Origin: Apium graveolens
Taxonomy: Eukaryota; Streptophyta; Magnoliopsida; Apiales; Apiaceae
Assembly (NCBI RefSeq): GCF_009905375.1
Contig: NC_133657.1
Span: 434,001-498,000 of the forward strand
Direction: 5' to 3'
DNA: 64,000 nt
A model generated the notes under the pieces. It saw only the letters and a list, made by a program, of their open reading frames with translations, did not search any database and was not told the DNA's origin. A program made the position numbers and the translations under genes. Shown here piece after piece: positions 1 through 11,504 of the stretch (position 1 is the stretch's first letter; every line of letters starts with the position of its first letter).

Positions 1-64
1 AGCACAAGTCTGACATTAGTTTTACGAAAGACAAGTATATTGAAAATGACTGTTTTTCAATCAA

Positions 65-137
65 GCGGGGATAGCTCAGTTTGGAGAGCGTCAGACTGAA
101 GATCTAAAGGCCACGTGTTCGATGCACTAATTGGATT
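65..137 (+). pseudogene. tRNA-Phe (GAA) relic, 3' end destroyed
   Basis: The stretch from 65 matches a plant tRNA-Phe: a GCGGGGA 5' acceptor strand, a D-arm GCTCAG..GGAGAGC, and an anticodon stem-loop with GAA at 98-100. The T-arm is partly kept (GTTCGATG at 117-124). The 3' acceptor strand does not pair with GCGGGGA: after about 125 the sequence runs into unrelated A/T-rich DNA and has no TCCCCGC-like partner. The anticodon stem also has one mismatch. It is therefore a truncated copy, either a dead gene or a tRNA-derived fragment, and not a working tRNA. Confidence 0.75.
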
Positions 138-922
138 TCAGGTTTTTTAAATTTAGCCGAGTTTAAAATAGAGTTTCCCAGCCCGGTTCGAGTTCAAGAA
201 GAAATTGAAGTATCCGTGTGAATTGAAAAAATGGCTCAAGCTCAATTTTATTAGCTCCAATTTTTTAAATTATACTAATAATTTTATCGAGTCGAGTTTA
301 AGTTGAATTCGAGTCAAATTTGTTCGATTAACATGATTTATTTTTGCTGATTGATTACACATGCACATGCTATGGATCAGATTATTGACCTCTCGTAAGG
401 GGTATAAGAATTCACCACTGCACTAACACTTTGTTGATAATTTATTTGTCAAGTTTATATGTAATTCGTTAAATTTTCGGATTAATTCTAACTCTTTATC
501 AACAGTTGTCAAGAACTATTTAGCTATGATCTCACTCGAGTTGAGTCGATTTAATCGATTCGAACCCGAATCGAGTTCCGACCGGCTCACCTGAAATTGT
601 AGCTTATATTTCAGTGTGTTCCATGCCTTGATGAATAAGTAAAAACTCCAGAGAGCATACAGTACAGTACAGTGGCAGGGAGATAAATTGAACAACATGG
701 TCTAGTCGGCTAATATTGACAAAAAAAGTTATGATCATTGATGATGAATACTACTCACGCGTTACCACAACAATGCTAAGAATATAGTAACTACCCAGAA
801 AACGTTATTGTAGGAGTGAATATAAAGAACTAATGTGGCGGAAACACACTTACATAGCAAGGCACAAAGTAGCAAAAGAACTGACAGAAATTATCCACAT
901 GAGCTAGATGTAAGGAAATTAA
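138..922. other. non-coding, no gene seen
   Basis: AT-rich DNA with scattered TCGAGTT/GAACTCGA-type words (for example 176-200, 285-325, 530-590), as often seen in decayed DNA-transposon termini. No paired ends with a target duplication were found. A 60-codon minus-strand ORF here has no recognisable domain. Confidence 0.5.
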
Positions 923-1240
923 TTATTCAGCGAATCTACCCCTTCGCTTTAAGATTGCGAGCATGGGATGAAGTTTGCGAGCTATAAGCCCTACAATATC
1001 AACATCATCTGCCTGACCATCAGTCAATCTCCACTCAAACTCTTGTATTAGTCTGCCGATTGCCATACGAGAAATAGTCATCACCTCAAGAGCTCCTGCA
1101 CACACTCTCTTACCCCCACCAAAGGCCATTGTCTTCTGCAAATCCATAGGGTCGGATTTTTCATTCATATCTCTCAGGATTCCATTGTTCAGGTTTCTCC
1201 CACACATTCTTGTACATGTTGCATCCATAGATATTTATGG
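923..1240 (-). pseudogene. ent-kaurene oxidase pseudogene: heme-binding exon
   Basis: The minus strand encodes FGGGKRVCAG, the P450 heme-binding loop with its axial Cys, then IGRLIQEFEWRL and a KLHPMLAILKRR end typical of CYP701A. The exon starts upstream of the obvious ATG: a different frame reads [19 protein letters not shown] (about 1240-1180). It shifts to the heme frame around 1170, so there is a frameshift between the PERF-like and heme motifs. The expected AG splice acceptor at the exon start is not visible. The stop TAA is at 923-925. Confidence 0.85.
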
Positions 1241-1274
1241 CAGTCCACAAATACAAAGATGATATTAATATTTT

Positions 1275-1466
1275 GGTCTTTCTAATGTGTGCCCAAGGGC
1301 ACACAATAAGCACTAAATTTTATGAGTTTGGTGCATTTTTATTGGTGGAGTTGTTGTAAATGCGGGGGGTCCATCAATATTTATGATTAGAGGACCAATC
1401 AAAATGCACCAAACTTATGGGAGTTAGTGCTTATTGTGTGCCCTTGGGCACATATTAGAAAACCCG
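1275..1466. mobile_element. foldback MITE (Mutator-like), in a P450 intron
   Basis: A 192-bp element flanked by perfect 10-bp direct repeats TTAATATTTT (1265-1274 and 1467-1476). Its two halves are inverted repeats over most of their length. The left end reads GGTCTTTCTAATGTGTGCCC; the right end, reverse-complemented, reads CGGGTTTTCTAATATGTGCC. Both continue into AAGGGCACACAATAAGCACT and a GTTTGGTGCATTTT word. A 9-10-bp target duplication with long inverted ends fits a Mutator-like MITE. It lies in the intron between the K-helix and heme exons of the P450 pseudogene. Confidence 0.8.
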
Positions 1467-1537
1467 TTAATATTTTAATTTAAGATTATGGCAATGTTGG
1501 AGGGAAAACTCAAGAAAAAATAAAATGAGAGAGGAAC

Positions 1538-1739
1538 CTCGCTTCCGGAAGGAACAAAATAGCCTCCTAATTCAGTATGCTCATGCACATAACGCAAAGG
1601 AATTATCAAAACAGGACGACTGTGCGTGCACTCTCAGAGTCTCTTGGAAGATAGCATAAAGATAAGGAAGATGAGGTAACTTCTCCTCTGTGATTTTATC
1701 AGACCCACAGACCCTACTGATCTCCTCATAAAGCCTTTC
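1538..1739 (-). pseudogene. ent-kaurene oxidase pseudogene: K-helix exon
   Basis: Minus-strand exon with an acceptor (..TTTAG) just right of 1739 and a donor GT at 1537-1536. It reads ERLYEEISRVCGSDKITEEK and then LPHLPYLYAIFQETLRVH, where ETLR is the P450 K-helix ExxR. After QETLRVH the frame changes: the following family motif, IIPLRYVHEHTELGGYF, is in another frame. An indel therefore lies near 1630-1640. The exon cannot be read through, in line with the rest of the pseudogene. Confidence 0.85.
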
Positions 1740-1811
1740 CTAAATAAATTAGAAGAAATCAGCTTCATACTAAATTTTTTTTACTTAAGAAACATGGATA
1801 AATGTTCCAAC

Positions 1812-1871
1812 CTGCCGCCTTAAATCTTTCGCAAGTTCATATAAAGCCCATTCAGTTGCAACCACGATAGT
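1812..1871 (-). pseudogene. ent-kaurene oxidase pseudogene: I-helix exon, 3' half
   Basis: Reads TIVVATEWALYELAKDLRRQ up to a CAG|GT donor (GT at 1811-1810). It is the direct continuation of ..IIETTDTT found at about 20390-20410 on the other side of the copia insertion. The Ale element therefore landed inside the exon for the P450 oxygen-activation (I) helix. The ATAGT before 1872 is the left target-site copy. Confidence 0.85.
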
Positions 1872-1998
1872 TGATAAAAACAGTAACAATAAGAATAGTA
1901 CTTGCAGAAGAAATCATCTGTGTTTTTATGTCCTCTGCATTACTTGAATAGAAACTTTATATACAAGCTATTGATTTGTTATCAGGCCTAAATAAGGT

Positions 1999-3834
1999 TG
2001 TAACACCCCCAAATCCGGGGTCGGGGATCCGGGTTGTCACGGTCTTTCTTTCCACAATATCACTTCACTTAATTAATAATAAATAACCTCATGCTGTGAC
2101 CCCATACTAACACACACCACAACCCGTTATAGTCTCAGAGATGAAATTGAAATAAGTACAAGTCTTTGAATCCACCATTTAAAAGTTATTACAACCCAAA
2201 ATGATTACTTGATAAATTTACAGTTAATTGCCATTATCTGCCACAAGTTATAATTATACATAATTTGATTCTCAAAAGTAGATGGTCTGAACTAAAATGG
2301 ATCTACCTCTACAGCTATAGCAGCTACAACATCATCGGGAAGACGCGGGACGCTTCCCACGCGCTTGCGCTAGGTCTGCTGGAGTCTGGCCATCTCTCCT
2401 AACTGTTGTTGTGTGATGAAGAAATAAAGCAAGAGTGAGCCTTACAGCTCGCAAGATAATACATAGTGATAACAATAATATGAGTATCTAAATGGATACT
2501 TACTAGAATCTTTATCATGTGTAAGATAATTACTTACTAGATATAAGTAAAAACAAGGAATGAAGTTACCAATACTTCACTACACTTATATCATTCATAA
2601 AGCTACTTGAACTACCACCGTTCAAAGTATTATAAGTTTTAAAAAAAAACATCCCATAGATGAGACCACAAGTTAAGACTTGAATAGATTCAATCTTTGA
2701 AATTTTATTGAATGAAATAAAGTTACGAGATACTTTATTTAGTCCCGATATATATATATCCACATATATATCTCTTAAACATTTCCTGGAACCTCTGTTA
2801 TGTAAAGCATGAACAGAGTTTGAAACATCCAATGAATTTTGGAAAGGAAAAGAATTTTGGCATAAACCAGATATCTTGCTGATCAGGCAAAGATACCAAT
2901 AAGTAACCTTTTCTACTAGTAGATGGATGAATCCCCCACCGGTCATCACCCTGGCCACATAAGGACCTTGTGCTGGACCGCCACCCGGCCTCTTACGCGT
3001 TGATGGACTGCCACCCAGCCACTTACACTTTCATAGACCGTACCCCTGCCTGTCGCTTATGCCGACTCAATTAGATGGGCTTACTTCCCGAACATTGGGC
3101 AAGTAATCAATTCATTTACCAAAACTGCAACCTCGTTGCGAATATAAAATACACCACAGAGCCGGATTCCCCAGGTTTTGAGCGAGTATTTAAATTCCCT
3201 TAAAAAAGGAAGATCTTAAATATAAAAATGAGTTTTGGGATCCGCTCTGACTTTAAAAATCATTTTGAAGACTCGAAAACACTTTATAGAGTGTTTGGAG
3301 TAAAACTGATTTAATGAAGTAAATCAGTCCCCAGAATATTTAGAAAATGACTGAATATTATTATTTAAATAATATTCCCATAAAGAATAATCTTTATAAA
3401 AATAATTGAAGTAGAAGTATTAAAACTTATACTTGAAACGAGTATTAAATAACCAAAGATATACTTATATGAAAGTATTATCTTTATTTGAATAATCGAA
3501 AATAAGTTTGATTATTGACACCTTATTCTTTAATAAAATAAAGAATATACCTCAGCAAATAATCGGAGTCATAGATCCTCAAATGAATATTCAAATAATA
3601 TTCATTAAATAATATAAACTGAGTCATAAGCCTTCGAATAAATATTCAAATAATATTCAATAAATAATATAAAAGAGTCATAAGCCCTCGAATGAATATT
3701 CAAATAATATTCAAATAAATAAATAAAAGGAGTCATACGCCTTCGAATAATATTCGAAATAATATTCAATAATAAAATAAAGTTAAAGTTATCGAATAAA
3801 CCTTATTCGATTAATAGTTTGGAAAACTATAACC

Positions 3835-3866
<32 letters not shown>

Positions 3867-5971
3867 CCATATCCATATATACAAAATCTACTCGGGATCC
3901 TCGACTCCTGGTTTTAGAAAATATTTTCACCTTTGGGTCCCTATACTAAGGGTATATGCAAGTTACCGCTATTCTCTAGCATAGGTATTATGCAACTATA
4001 AGCATTTGAACCAACAGATATATAAACCAAGAATATAATTCAGGCATGCATATATACCATATCACATGCTACAATATATCGCAAGAATTTGCTAATAACC
4101 AATATGCATTTATCGCAAGATCATGCATATACACATATACATCACAACAACAGTTATACGGGTAGAAAACTTGCCTGAGCGACTTGGGGTGATAAAAGGC
4201 TCGGGACGAGTCTGGTAACCTATAAACAACAAGTAAGTTGGAATTAAACCAAAGTCACTTGTAAATCTATACTTTAACTAACTTAGACTCTAACGCTTGT
4301 TTTGCGCTTACTGATTTGCTTAAGTCACCCGGGTACCCTCGGCTCCACCATTTTTTAATAATTTAATCCTTTACGAGTTTTAAGGCGATTCCTTCGCGAG
4401 TGTCTTACCAACTGCCTAACACACTTACCATAAATGTTTCATGCATTAATTAACCCTTTTTGGTCTTTAACCTATGTTTCAAAGTAAGGCGAGGGAAAAA
4501 GTTTCGTTCGCGAAACGCCGTTACTTGAAACGGTCGTTTCTCCTAAACCGTGCATTGGAATCGAACGAACTACATATCAAAACGAAGCTCGTAACATGAG
4601 CTATCTAATCATGGCAGTGGTCATTATCTAGCAGGGGGTTCTCGGGTCCTAATGCTATGCACAAAAACAGTCCAAAGAAAATCGGACGTTACGACGACTA
4701 TGTTTACGCGATTTCCCAATTTTAAACCATTCAAAACCAACCACAAACCAACCTCAAATCCAACATACAACCAACATCCATCCTTATCACATCATAACAA
4801 CCCCAACCAATTCAATTTAATCATTCATACTTATGCCTAAACTTAACTTTAATCATACTTAAGTTCTTTTAATCAAAACCACAACATTTACCATTCCATT
4901 TCACTACCATTTCAAATCCCAAACTCTAATCACAACAACAAGCTACAATATCATCCTACTAATCAAAATCATCTTATAATATATAGGAATCTAGGGTTTG
5001 GAGATGGTATACCTTCCTTAAAGTGGTGGGAGGAGCTAGGAAGCCTTAAGAAGCTTTGAGAAGTCTTAAGAATGGTTGGATCTTCAAGAAAAACAAGAAA
5101 AACTTCAAGTTAAAAACTTGAAAACACTATTCATAGTCTTCTTCTTTGATTAAATGAAGAAGATTGAGAAGGAATTAATGGCTTAAACTCATGATATAGC
5201 CCTAACTAAGCATGAAGATGATTAGGGAATTTACTCACCGATTTAGGAAGCTTGGATCTTGAATTTTTGAAATTTCTTGCCTAATATATAGTGAAAAGCC
5301 GAGAGCAAGGATGAACAAGGCCTTGGTTCTTTTTGATTTTTGATGAAGAATGAATTTACTTGGCTTGGTTGCTTTGCTTTTGTGTTTGATTTAGTCAATT
5401 ACCTTCTTGCCCTTGAATTTGTGTGGTTACAAAGCCACCACACCTCCTTCCTTCCCATGTCATGCTTGTGTCATCCTCATGATGTCATCCTCCCTTCCTT
5501 GTCCTCTTTCTATTGGTTGGATGACATCATTCCCACTAATCCCTTTGATTAACTTCCTAATCGTTTGCCTAATGACCGTTGATCTGTTATACGGTTCGCT
5601 TAACTTTCGTTCTCGTTTATCGTTTGAAGGATCATACCCGGGATCTTATTACTTAGGTTCCCTTAACCTTTCTCAATACATTATATTCCTTTTTATGATC
5701 CTCTATTATAATCCTTTAATTTAAATCCTGTTTATCCTGTTACCTTATACTCAATTCTCTCCGTATCTTGTGGATTTCCGGGAAAAACCAAAGTGTTCGG
5801 AATTGGATTCTGACGATCTTTACATATACTTATATACTTCATAGAGTACTAATAATATCCCAGAATATCCATAACAGAACCCCTACATAGTGTGGCGTGA
5901 AAAGTTTCTTCATTTAGCTAAAACACTATTCACAAGGGTTACACAAAGTTGAAAATTTTGGGGTTATTACA
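1999..5971 (-). repeat. 3' LTR of the 13.5-kb gypsy element
   Basis: A 3973-bp copy matching 11505-15474 almost base for base. ORFs inside it (for example 2566-2958 minus, 4652-4840 plus, 5340-5724 plus) recur in the other copy. They have no domain and are treated as chance ORFs. It contains a palindrome-rich tandem repeat (3567-3790) and an AT microsatellite near 3835-3870. Confidence 0.95.
3567..3790. repeat. degenerate tandem repeat rich in AATATT palindromes
   Basis: About four units of 50-55 bp, each with a GAGTCATAAGCC/TTCGAAT core followed by GAATATTCAAATAATATTC-type sequence, a near-palindrome. Unit starts are near 3567, 3618, 3671 and 3728. The same array is at about 13073-13290 in the other LTR, so it predates this insertion. 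Confidence 0.75.
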
Positions 5972-5990
5972 GTCTCCCCTCCTTAAAAGG
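5972..5990 (-). other. polypurine tract, plus-strand primer of the gypsy element
   Basis: On the minus strand AAGGAGGGGAGAC sits immediately before the LTR start TGTAATAACCCC. This is the expected place and composition for second-strand priming. Confidence 0.75.
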
Positions 5991-6004
5991 ATTCCGTCCC
6001 GGAA

Positions 6005-6700
6005 TCAAACAGAAAACAAATGGGGGTACTTTTCTAGCATTGAGCTCTCTAGTTCCCAAGTTGATTCTTCCACATTATGATTCTGCCATAGTACTCTGAC
6101 TAGCTTGATCACTTTGTTCCGAAGCACCTGCTCCTTCTTATCCATAATCCTTACTGGCTTCTCCACGTAAGTTAGATCTGGCTGCATATCCACCTGCTCG
6201 TACTCCACTATGTGCCTGGCATCCCGATGATACCTCCTTAGCATTGACACATGGAACACATTATGAACTTGTTGCAAATTAGGGGGTAGGGCTAGCTCGT
6301 AAGCTAACTTTCCAATTCGTCTTAATATCTCAAAAGGTCCAATGTATCTTGGGCTTAGTTTTCCTTTCTTTCCGAACCTCATTAATCCTTTCCAAGGGAT
6401 ACCTATAACATTAATAGGTCCCCTATTTCATACTCTTTGTCCTTTCGTGTCATGTCCATCTTGGGCTATTACCAGCCGTCCTCTGATTAGATCTATCATA
6501 TCCTTGGTCCTTTGGACTACTGCGGATCCGAGCATCTTGCGCTCTACAACTTCATCCTAACATAAGGGAGATCGACATTGTCTTCCCTCAAGGATCTCAT
6601 AAGGCGACATCTCGATAATGACAAATGATCTATTGTCGTAAGAAAACTCAATCCGTGTTAAGTGATCATTCCAATTTCTTTCAAGTCTATTGCACAGACT
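6005..6700 (-). pseudogene. integrase C-terminal part and chromodomain, partly open
   Basis: From 6382 to 6005 an open frame of 125 codons reads YIGPFEILRRIGKLAYELALP, then VHNVFHVSMLRRY and a chromodomain-like end with VLWQNHNVEESTWE. This is the tail of chromovirus integrases, where the chromodomain guides integration to chromatin. From about 6700 to 6383 the integrase core is recognisable but broken: EFSYDNRSF, MSPYEILEGRQCRSPLC then a stop, DEVVERKMLG, RTKDMIDLIRGRL. The N-terminal zinc-binding half of integrase is not readable. Confidence 0.75.
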
Positions 6701-8169
6701 CATTATAGCTTTTAGCATTAGAGCTTTTGCTTCTCAATACCCATTCCTTTCGAGTTCGTAATCGCTACTACCTTCCGTTCCTAATATTATACTGGTTATA
6801 CTTTTGCTCGTTAGCGTTCTATAACCTTTTAATAACCTCGTCAACCTTAGTATTACGAATGTGTTCCCATTCTGAATACCACCATAACTTTACTACTCCT
6901 TTTTCAGCTGTTTCTATCTTCGAAAGCTTAGTCCTTCATATAGAAGTAAAAGAATTTATTGAGAGATCACTATGATCATGAACACTTGTTATATCGCATA
7001 GTTAGTACAGAAGGTGGCCAGCCTTTAGTACTTGACAAGCAATTAAACAATAGATGGTATCCTACTAGGCTTCTATCACACAGATAGATAGTCATTCGGC
7101 AATACCTCCCCTTTCTGGAAGGGTTGTTCTTCTCAGCTTACATGAAATGAAAAGAAGAGAAAAGAACGAATTGAAGAGAATTGTATATATGAAAAAAAAA
7201 TATACTGCCACAAAATATCTGGCTTGGAACCTACCTCTGAACTATAGAGGTTTGTCATAGGAGAACGAAACATATGAGTATTTATATCAACATCAAGTAT
7301 TATAGCATCGTATTTCCCATGCCTAAATATTTCTATTCCGTCCATCATTCTATGGACCCATGCTCTTCCTCGAGCTTATACACAATCACCTTTGAAACTC
7401 CCTCGATTTCGAAAATCGAACCTGGGATCTCATTTTAGACATCACCATTACTAGAGTTCTATGCTTGCACCGCAACCTTCCTCATATAGTAATACGACTC
7501 TCTATTGATAAGAAAGAATAAATATACAATAGGTAGATACTCTACTTAATTAGTCTATCAATGATAACTTATACACTACCACGACCCGATTAGTGGTACT
7601 CAATCTCAACACCCATTCCAATACAACTCTCACGGTTGTAATCAGCTCAATACTCGTAGAATCATTGCTGCCTTACTATGGTCCACCACTGACCTACTGT
7701 AGTCATTCATTTTCCATGAAGTCTTAATAGCTAACCATACGGAGTCCATACATGTCGTATCAAATCCTTCTAAGGAGTTAACATAACCACCAATCACAAT
7801 TCATGAAGAACACTCCAAACTCTGACGTACTTTCATGACATGAAGCAGATAAAATTGCAGAAGAGTTTCAATCAAAGCAACGATAGCAGGTTAATACCAT
7901 TTTTAATCATATGCCTTAAATAGAAGACTTAACTCAAAGGTTCGTCTAGTCCTTTTGGAAATATGGTCCTGGCTTATCCCAAGATAGGACCTCCTAAGAT
8001 AGATAGCCCGTTCATGGCGATTACACGAATTAAACTTTTACCAACTACTATTACGGTTGGGTATTGCACAGTCATCAGAAGGAATGTCAATCTTCCAAAC
8101 CATAATACAACCTTCACAGTTTTAACCATCATCACTGTATTCCTCTGGCACAAGCGCCTATAATTATCC
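6701..8169 (-). other. decayed element interior, no readable domain
   Basis: Between the integrase remnant and the RNase H relic no family motif could be read in any frame. By position it should hold the integrase N-terminus. The word TTCTATCACACAGATAGATAG (7072-7092, quoted only for its core CTATCACACAGA) resembles one in the core of the other long-LTR element (near 51814-51826), which suggests a shared ancestor. Confidence 0.4.
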
Positions 8170-8720
8170 TCTTACCTTTAAAGTGTCGGCCACCTCTTTG
8201 GCCTTTCCTGATATTAAAATTTCCTTATAGTCAATGTCATTTTAACCACCTCCAAATAAATTTTCTACCTTATTTCAATCACAGCTTATGTGAAAATGCT
8301 TTTCTTTAATATCTGATGAGTAAATAAAAAAAATATCACCATTTTTCCATAAGTTATTGCCTCAATCTTTAGAGGTTAATCACTGTCACGACTGACTCTC
8401 AATCATACTTAGAACATCTTTTATCTTAAGTCCTAATTGCCCTGAATAATTTCGACCTTTACTGGTTCGATCCATACTTTCTCGTGGTTTAACACGTGCC
8501 CCACTTGGCATCATTATAATTATGTCATATTTCCTTTATCAACATTTTTATTCTTGAGAATTTCGAATATTTCCTTTCTCCTTGTAAAACCTCTAAGGTT
8601 ATCCTTCAATCGTTCCTCCTGTATTCCCTATATACAGGGCATATCAAAATACCATTTACTAATACTAGAACCATTATCTATATACTTCTGAAAAATTTCT
8701 CCACTGATCCTTAAAGGTTA
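8170..8720 (-). pseudogene. decayed RT end and RNase H end of the gypsy element
   Basis: At about 8245-8175 the minus strand reads DYKEILISGKAKEVADTL. This matches the RNase H end [20 protein letters not shown] found intact at 10270-10968. Upstream (8300-8700) RT-like words remain in shifting frames: LKDNLRGFTRRKEIFEI, then GHVLNHES. This is the element's own pol in the normal place between gag and integrase. It is a by-eye alignment of degraded sequence. Confidence 0.5.
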
Positions 8721-9579
8721 TTATTACCTTAATCCTTTCCAATTCATACTGTCAAAACTCATACTATCCCTATTAAGGGTGAAATGCCAACCTTTATGCA
8801 TTCCCCTAGGATTCGTTTTAAGTTACCGATGTTCTATCCTTAATTCCACCTTTAAAAAGGTACAAGCATCCTTCCATGGATAAATAAAGTCATATATCCC
8901 TGATAAGGGTATCTTATTCAATCATTTCCACCTCGATAGTCTATACCGAATTTCACAATAGCATCCTTATTCAAGTTAAGGTCAATCCACATGGCCTCCA
9001 AAAGATAAAAATGGTTATCCGCTTTTCTTTCCTGATTTGGTAATGATCACATGGATGATCTGGAAGATATTGGTCGTGTTCAACGTGAACTTCTTCTTAA
9101 TAAATCCTTATTTACTTTTGTTGTTTATCTCAACAGTCATCTCAATGTTGGGATATCTTTCATACCTGGCGTCTCCCTTCTTGGGTATCAAGCCACCGGT
9201 CTTACACTTCACATTCTTGAAGGTCACTTCCTTCATCCAATTTTCTTAATTTCTTACTTCCTTGTCTCCTCAGTCTATCCGCGTCTCATTATTTATCCTT
9301 CGAACTATCTCAAGGTTTCTTCGAATCCTCCCAACTTACAGGGGATAATATATATGTATCTCTTATGCCCTCAACCATCAATTTTAACTCATGGTGAATC
9401 ACCCTCATCCTGACGATTACATACTTTTCTATTTCTATTACTACGAGTCTTTAGGGTTTCCTCATACCCAACTTCCTTATCATTCCTCAAACTCTATTGC
9501 CTTTATATTCCTTTCTCTTATCATTATTTCATGAACTAACACAACATAAACATTGATTTCAAACATCCCGTCATTCTGG

Positions 9580-10005
9580 ATTTGTGTCCTCAGAACGAAT
9601 CTTGACAACTTTTACAACTTAGATTCATAATTTATCATACTCGTCTGCCTTTGTTCTGACTCTAAAGCTTTTACACTATCTCCTTATCTTTGGGAATTAC
9701 TTTCCCGAAAACAATTGACTGGACTTAAATCAGTTTATTATAATCTCTTGCTCCGTGCCTTCCTTGGTCTTTCACCAGCGGGTGGTCTCTCTCTTAGGAG
9801 GGTAAGTGACAAAAGCAGTCCTTTTGAGATTCGTCAATCATTTAGAATCTCAAATAATTCCTATATTTCCTTTAGCCAGGCTCTTGCCTCGATTGGGCCA
9901 GCTTGTTCCTTGGAACTCTGAGAGCTTAGCGACTTAGAGGTCCTGAAAGAATTTCACACCACATTGTTTCCTCAAGGTGGTGGTTGGGAATAAAATATAA
10001 GTTCT
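9580..10005 (-). pseudogene. decayed gag core of the gypsy element
   Basis: The minus strand gives, with frame changes and stops: KLSEFQGT, PIEARAWLKEI, KTAFVTY, FSGK and YESKFVKLSRFVPE. These are in the order of the gypsy Gag (Retrotrans_gag) domain, the structural protein of the virus-like particle. The region just left (8750-9580) has no firm motif; one 40-codon open stretch at about 9225-9105 reads KEVTFKNVKCKTGGLIPKK and is unassigned. Confidence 0.6.
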
Positions 10006-10269
10006 GTTTAGACAGGTTCATGAATTTCCGTATAGGGGTACCATCTCGGGTCTCCTTTCCTTACTCGACTTTTATTTCCTCAGTCTAAATATTTCTTCCT
10101 ACTCCCCATAATTGGGGTCATCTTACATAATTTAAATCCTCATTTTCCACTTCATCATGTTATGGGTTCCTTTTGTCTTGGTGGCAACCTCCCTGACTAT
10201 CACGTTCAGGGTTTGCTCTAACTCTTATTCCTCAAACTAGCTTTCATCTAAGATTTCATCTTTAAGCTC

Positions 10270-11075
10270 TTAAACATTTGGAACCCAAATTCGGTAGGAG
10301 TACCTCATTATCCCTTTATCATCTTTCTCGGTATGGACCTCCTCTCCAGTCATTGACTCTCTGCCTTCATTCATTATTTTCTCCTGGCACAATCTGATCT
10401 TTTCCAATAACTCTGGCTGCATTGAGATCTCAAAAAGCTTTTCAGTTCCGGTTCCGGTTACCTTTACTTCTATTTCCATTCTCTCAAAATCCCTTATCAA
10501 CTCTTCCGAAGTCGTTATCATTCTGAGTCTCTCCTTTCTACTAAGGGCATCAGCCACCACATTGGCTTTCCCTGGATGATAGAGAATCTCACAATCATAG
10601 TCCTTGATTAGTTCTAACCATCTCCTCTGGCGCATGTTGAGCTCTTTCTGCGTAAATATGTACTTGAGGCTCTTATGGTCTGTGAAAATCTCGCACTTCT
10701 CTCCATACAAGTAGTGCCTCCAAATTTTTAAAGCAAATACTATTGCCGCGAGCTCAAGGTCATGAGTAGGATATCTAACCTCGTATTCCTTCAGTTGTCT
10801 CGACGCATACGCAATAACTTTACCGTGCTGCATAAGCACACATCCTAATCCTTTGTGCGACGCGTCACTATATATCACAAAATCTCCTTTTCCATCCGGC
10901 AATGCCAATACCGGAGCCGTTATCAACCTTTTCTTTAATTCCTGAAAACTGTTCTCGCATTTCTCCATCCATTCAAACTTCTCTGTCTTACGAGTAAGCC
11001 GCGTTAAAGGGGCTACTATCTTTACAAACTTGAACCAACCTCTGGTAGTGACCGACCAATCCTACCTCTGGTAGT
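10270..11075 (-). CDS. RT tail plus intact RNase H domain, ectopic copy
   Basis: A 232-codon open frame (10968-10270) encodes the complete Ty3/gypsy RNase [20 protein letters not shown] with the first catalytic Asp, [19 protein letters not shown] with the Glu, FTDHKSLKY with the second Asp, and [16 protein letters not shown] with the last Asp. Upstream to about 11060 the RT thumb continues in frame ([15 protein letters not shown]). RNase H removes the RNA template during reverse transcription. It lies next to the primer site, before gag, which is the wrong place for pol. It is open while the rest of pol is broken, so it may be a segment gained from a better-preserved relative. On its own it lacks the RT catalytic core. 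Confidence 0.8.
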
Positions 11076-11260
11076 CGACCTAACCATGGTCATCAATTCA
11101 TCAGTGGTCCTTTATTCATTCTTGTCAGGATCCTCCATGGGATCCTTCTCAGCAACTATCCCTTCTAGGACAACATCCTCAACCGCTACATTCTCAATAT
11201 CAACATCATCCGGTCCTGCATTAGGACACTCTATCGGATCCACAATCCGATCTCCAATTA
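11076..11260 (-). pseudogene. gag leader remnant, acidic
   Basis: The minus strand has an open acidic stretch (GDRIVDPIECPNAGPDDVDI and on, ending DPMEDPDKNE then a stop). It is followed by [18 protein letters not shown], which looks like the N-terminus of a chromovirus Gag. This start is cut off directly before the RT-tail/RNase H segment, so gag proper does not follow it. Confidence 0.45.
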
Positions 11261-11488
11261 GTAATAAACATCATCGCGCTGTTGCTCCTCAACCTCAGGG
11301 TTCGGAGTCCCGCTACCATCTACAATAACGAACTACGCTTCTATCACGATATTTATAAGGGTTCCCATAAGGGTTTTATCTGTCAGTGCTACGTTAGGTA
11401 GCCCGACTATGAACTTGGCAAGAGTTCTTATTATCTTAGTGAACTTATTATCTTAACGTCACATCATCTCTGAGGTTTATAACGCTTA

Positions 11489-11500
11489 GCTCTGATACCA
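11489..11500 (-). other. primer-binding site (initiator tRNA-Met type)
   Basis: On the minus strand TGGTATCAGAGC lies 4 bases (GAAA) after the LTR end GGGTGTTACA. This is the usual plant primer site complementary to the 3' end of initiator tRNA-Met. It fixes the element's orientation. Confidence 0.9.
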
Positions 11501-11504
11501 TTTC

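Noticed and set aside
923..1228. intact small P450-like protein of 101 residues
   Set aside because: The upstream frame shows the exon continues in another frame and further exons lie upstream: a pseudogene exon.
2566..2958. 130-codon minus ORF as a gene (also 12072-12464)
   Set aside because: Duplicated LTR sequence with low-complexity translation and no recognisable family.
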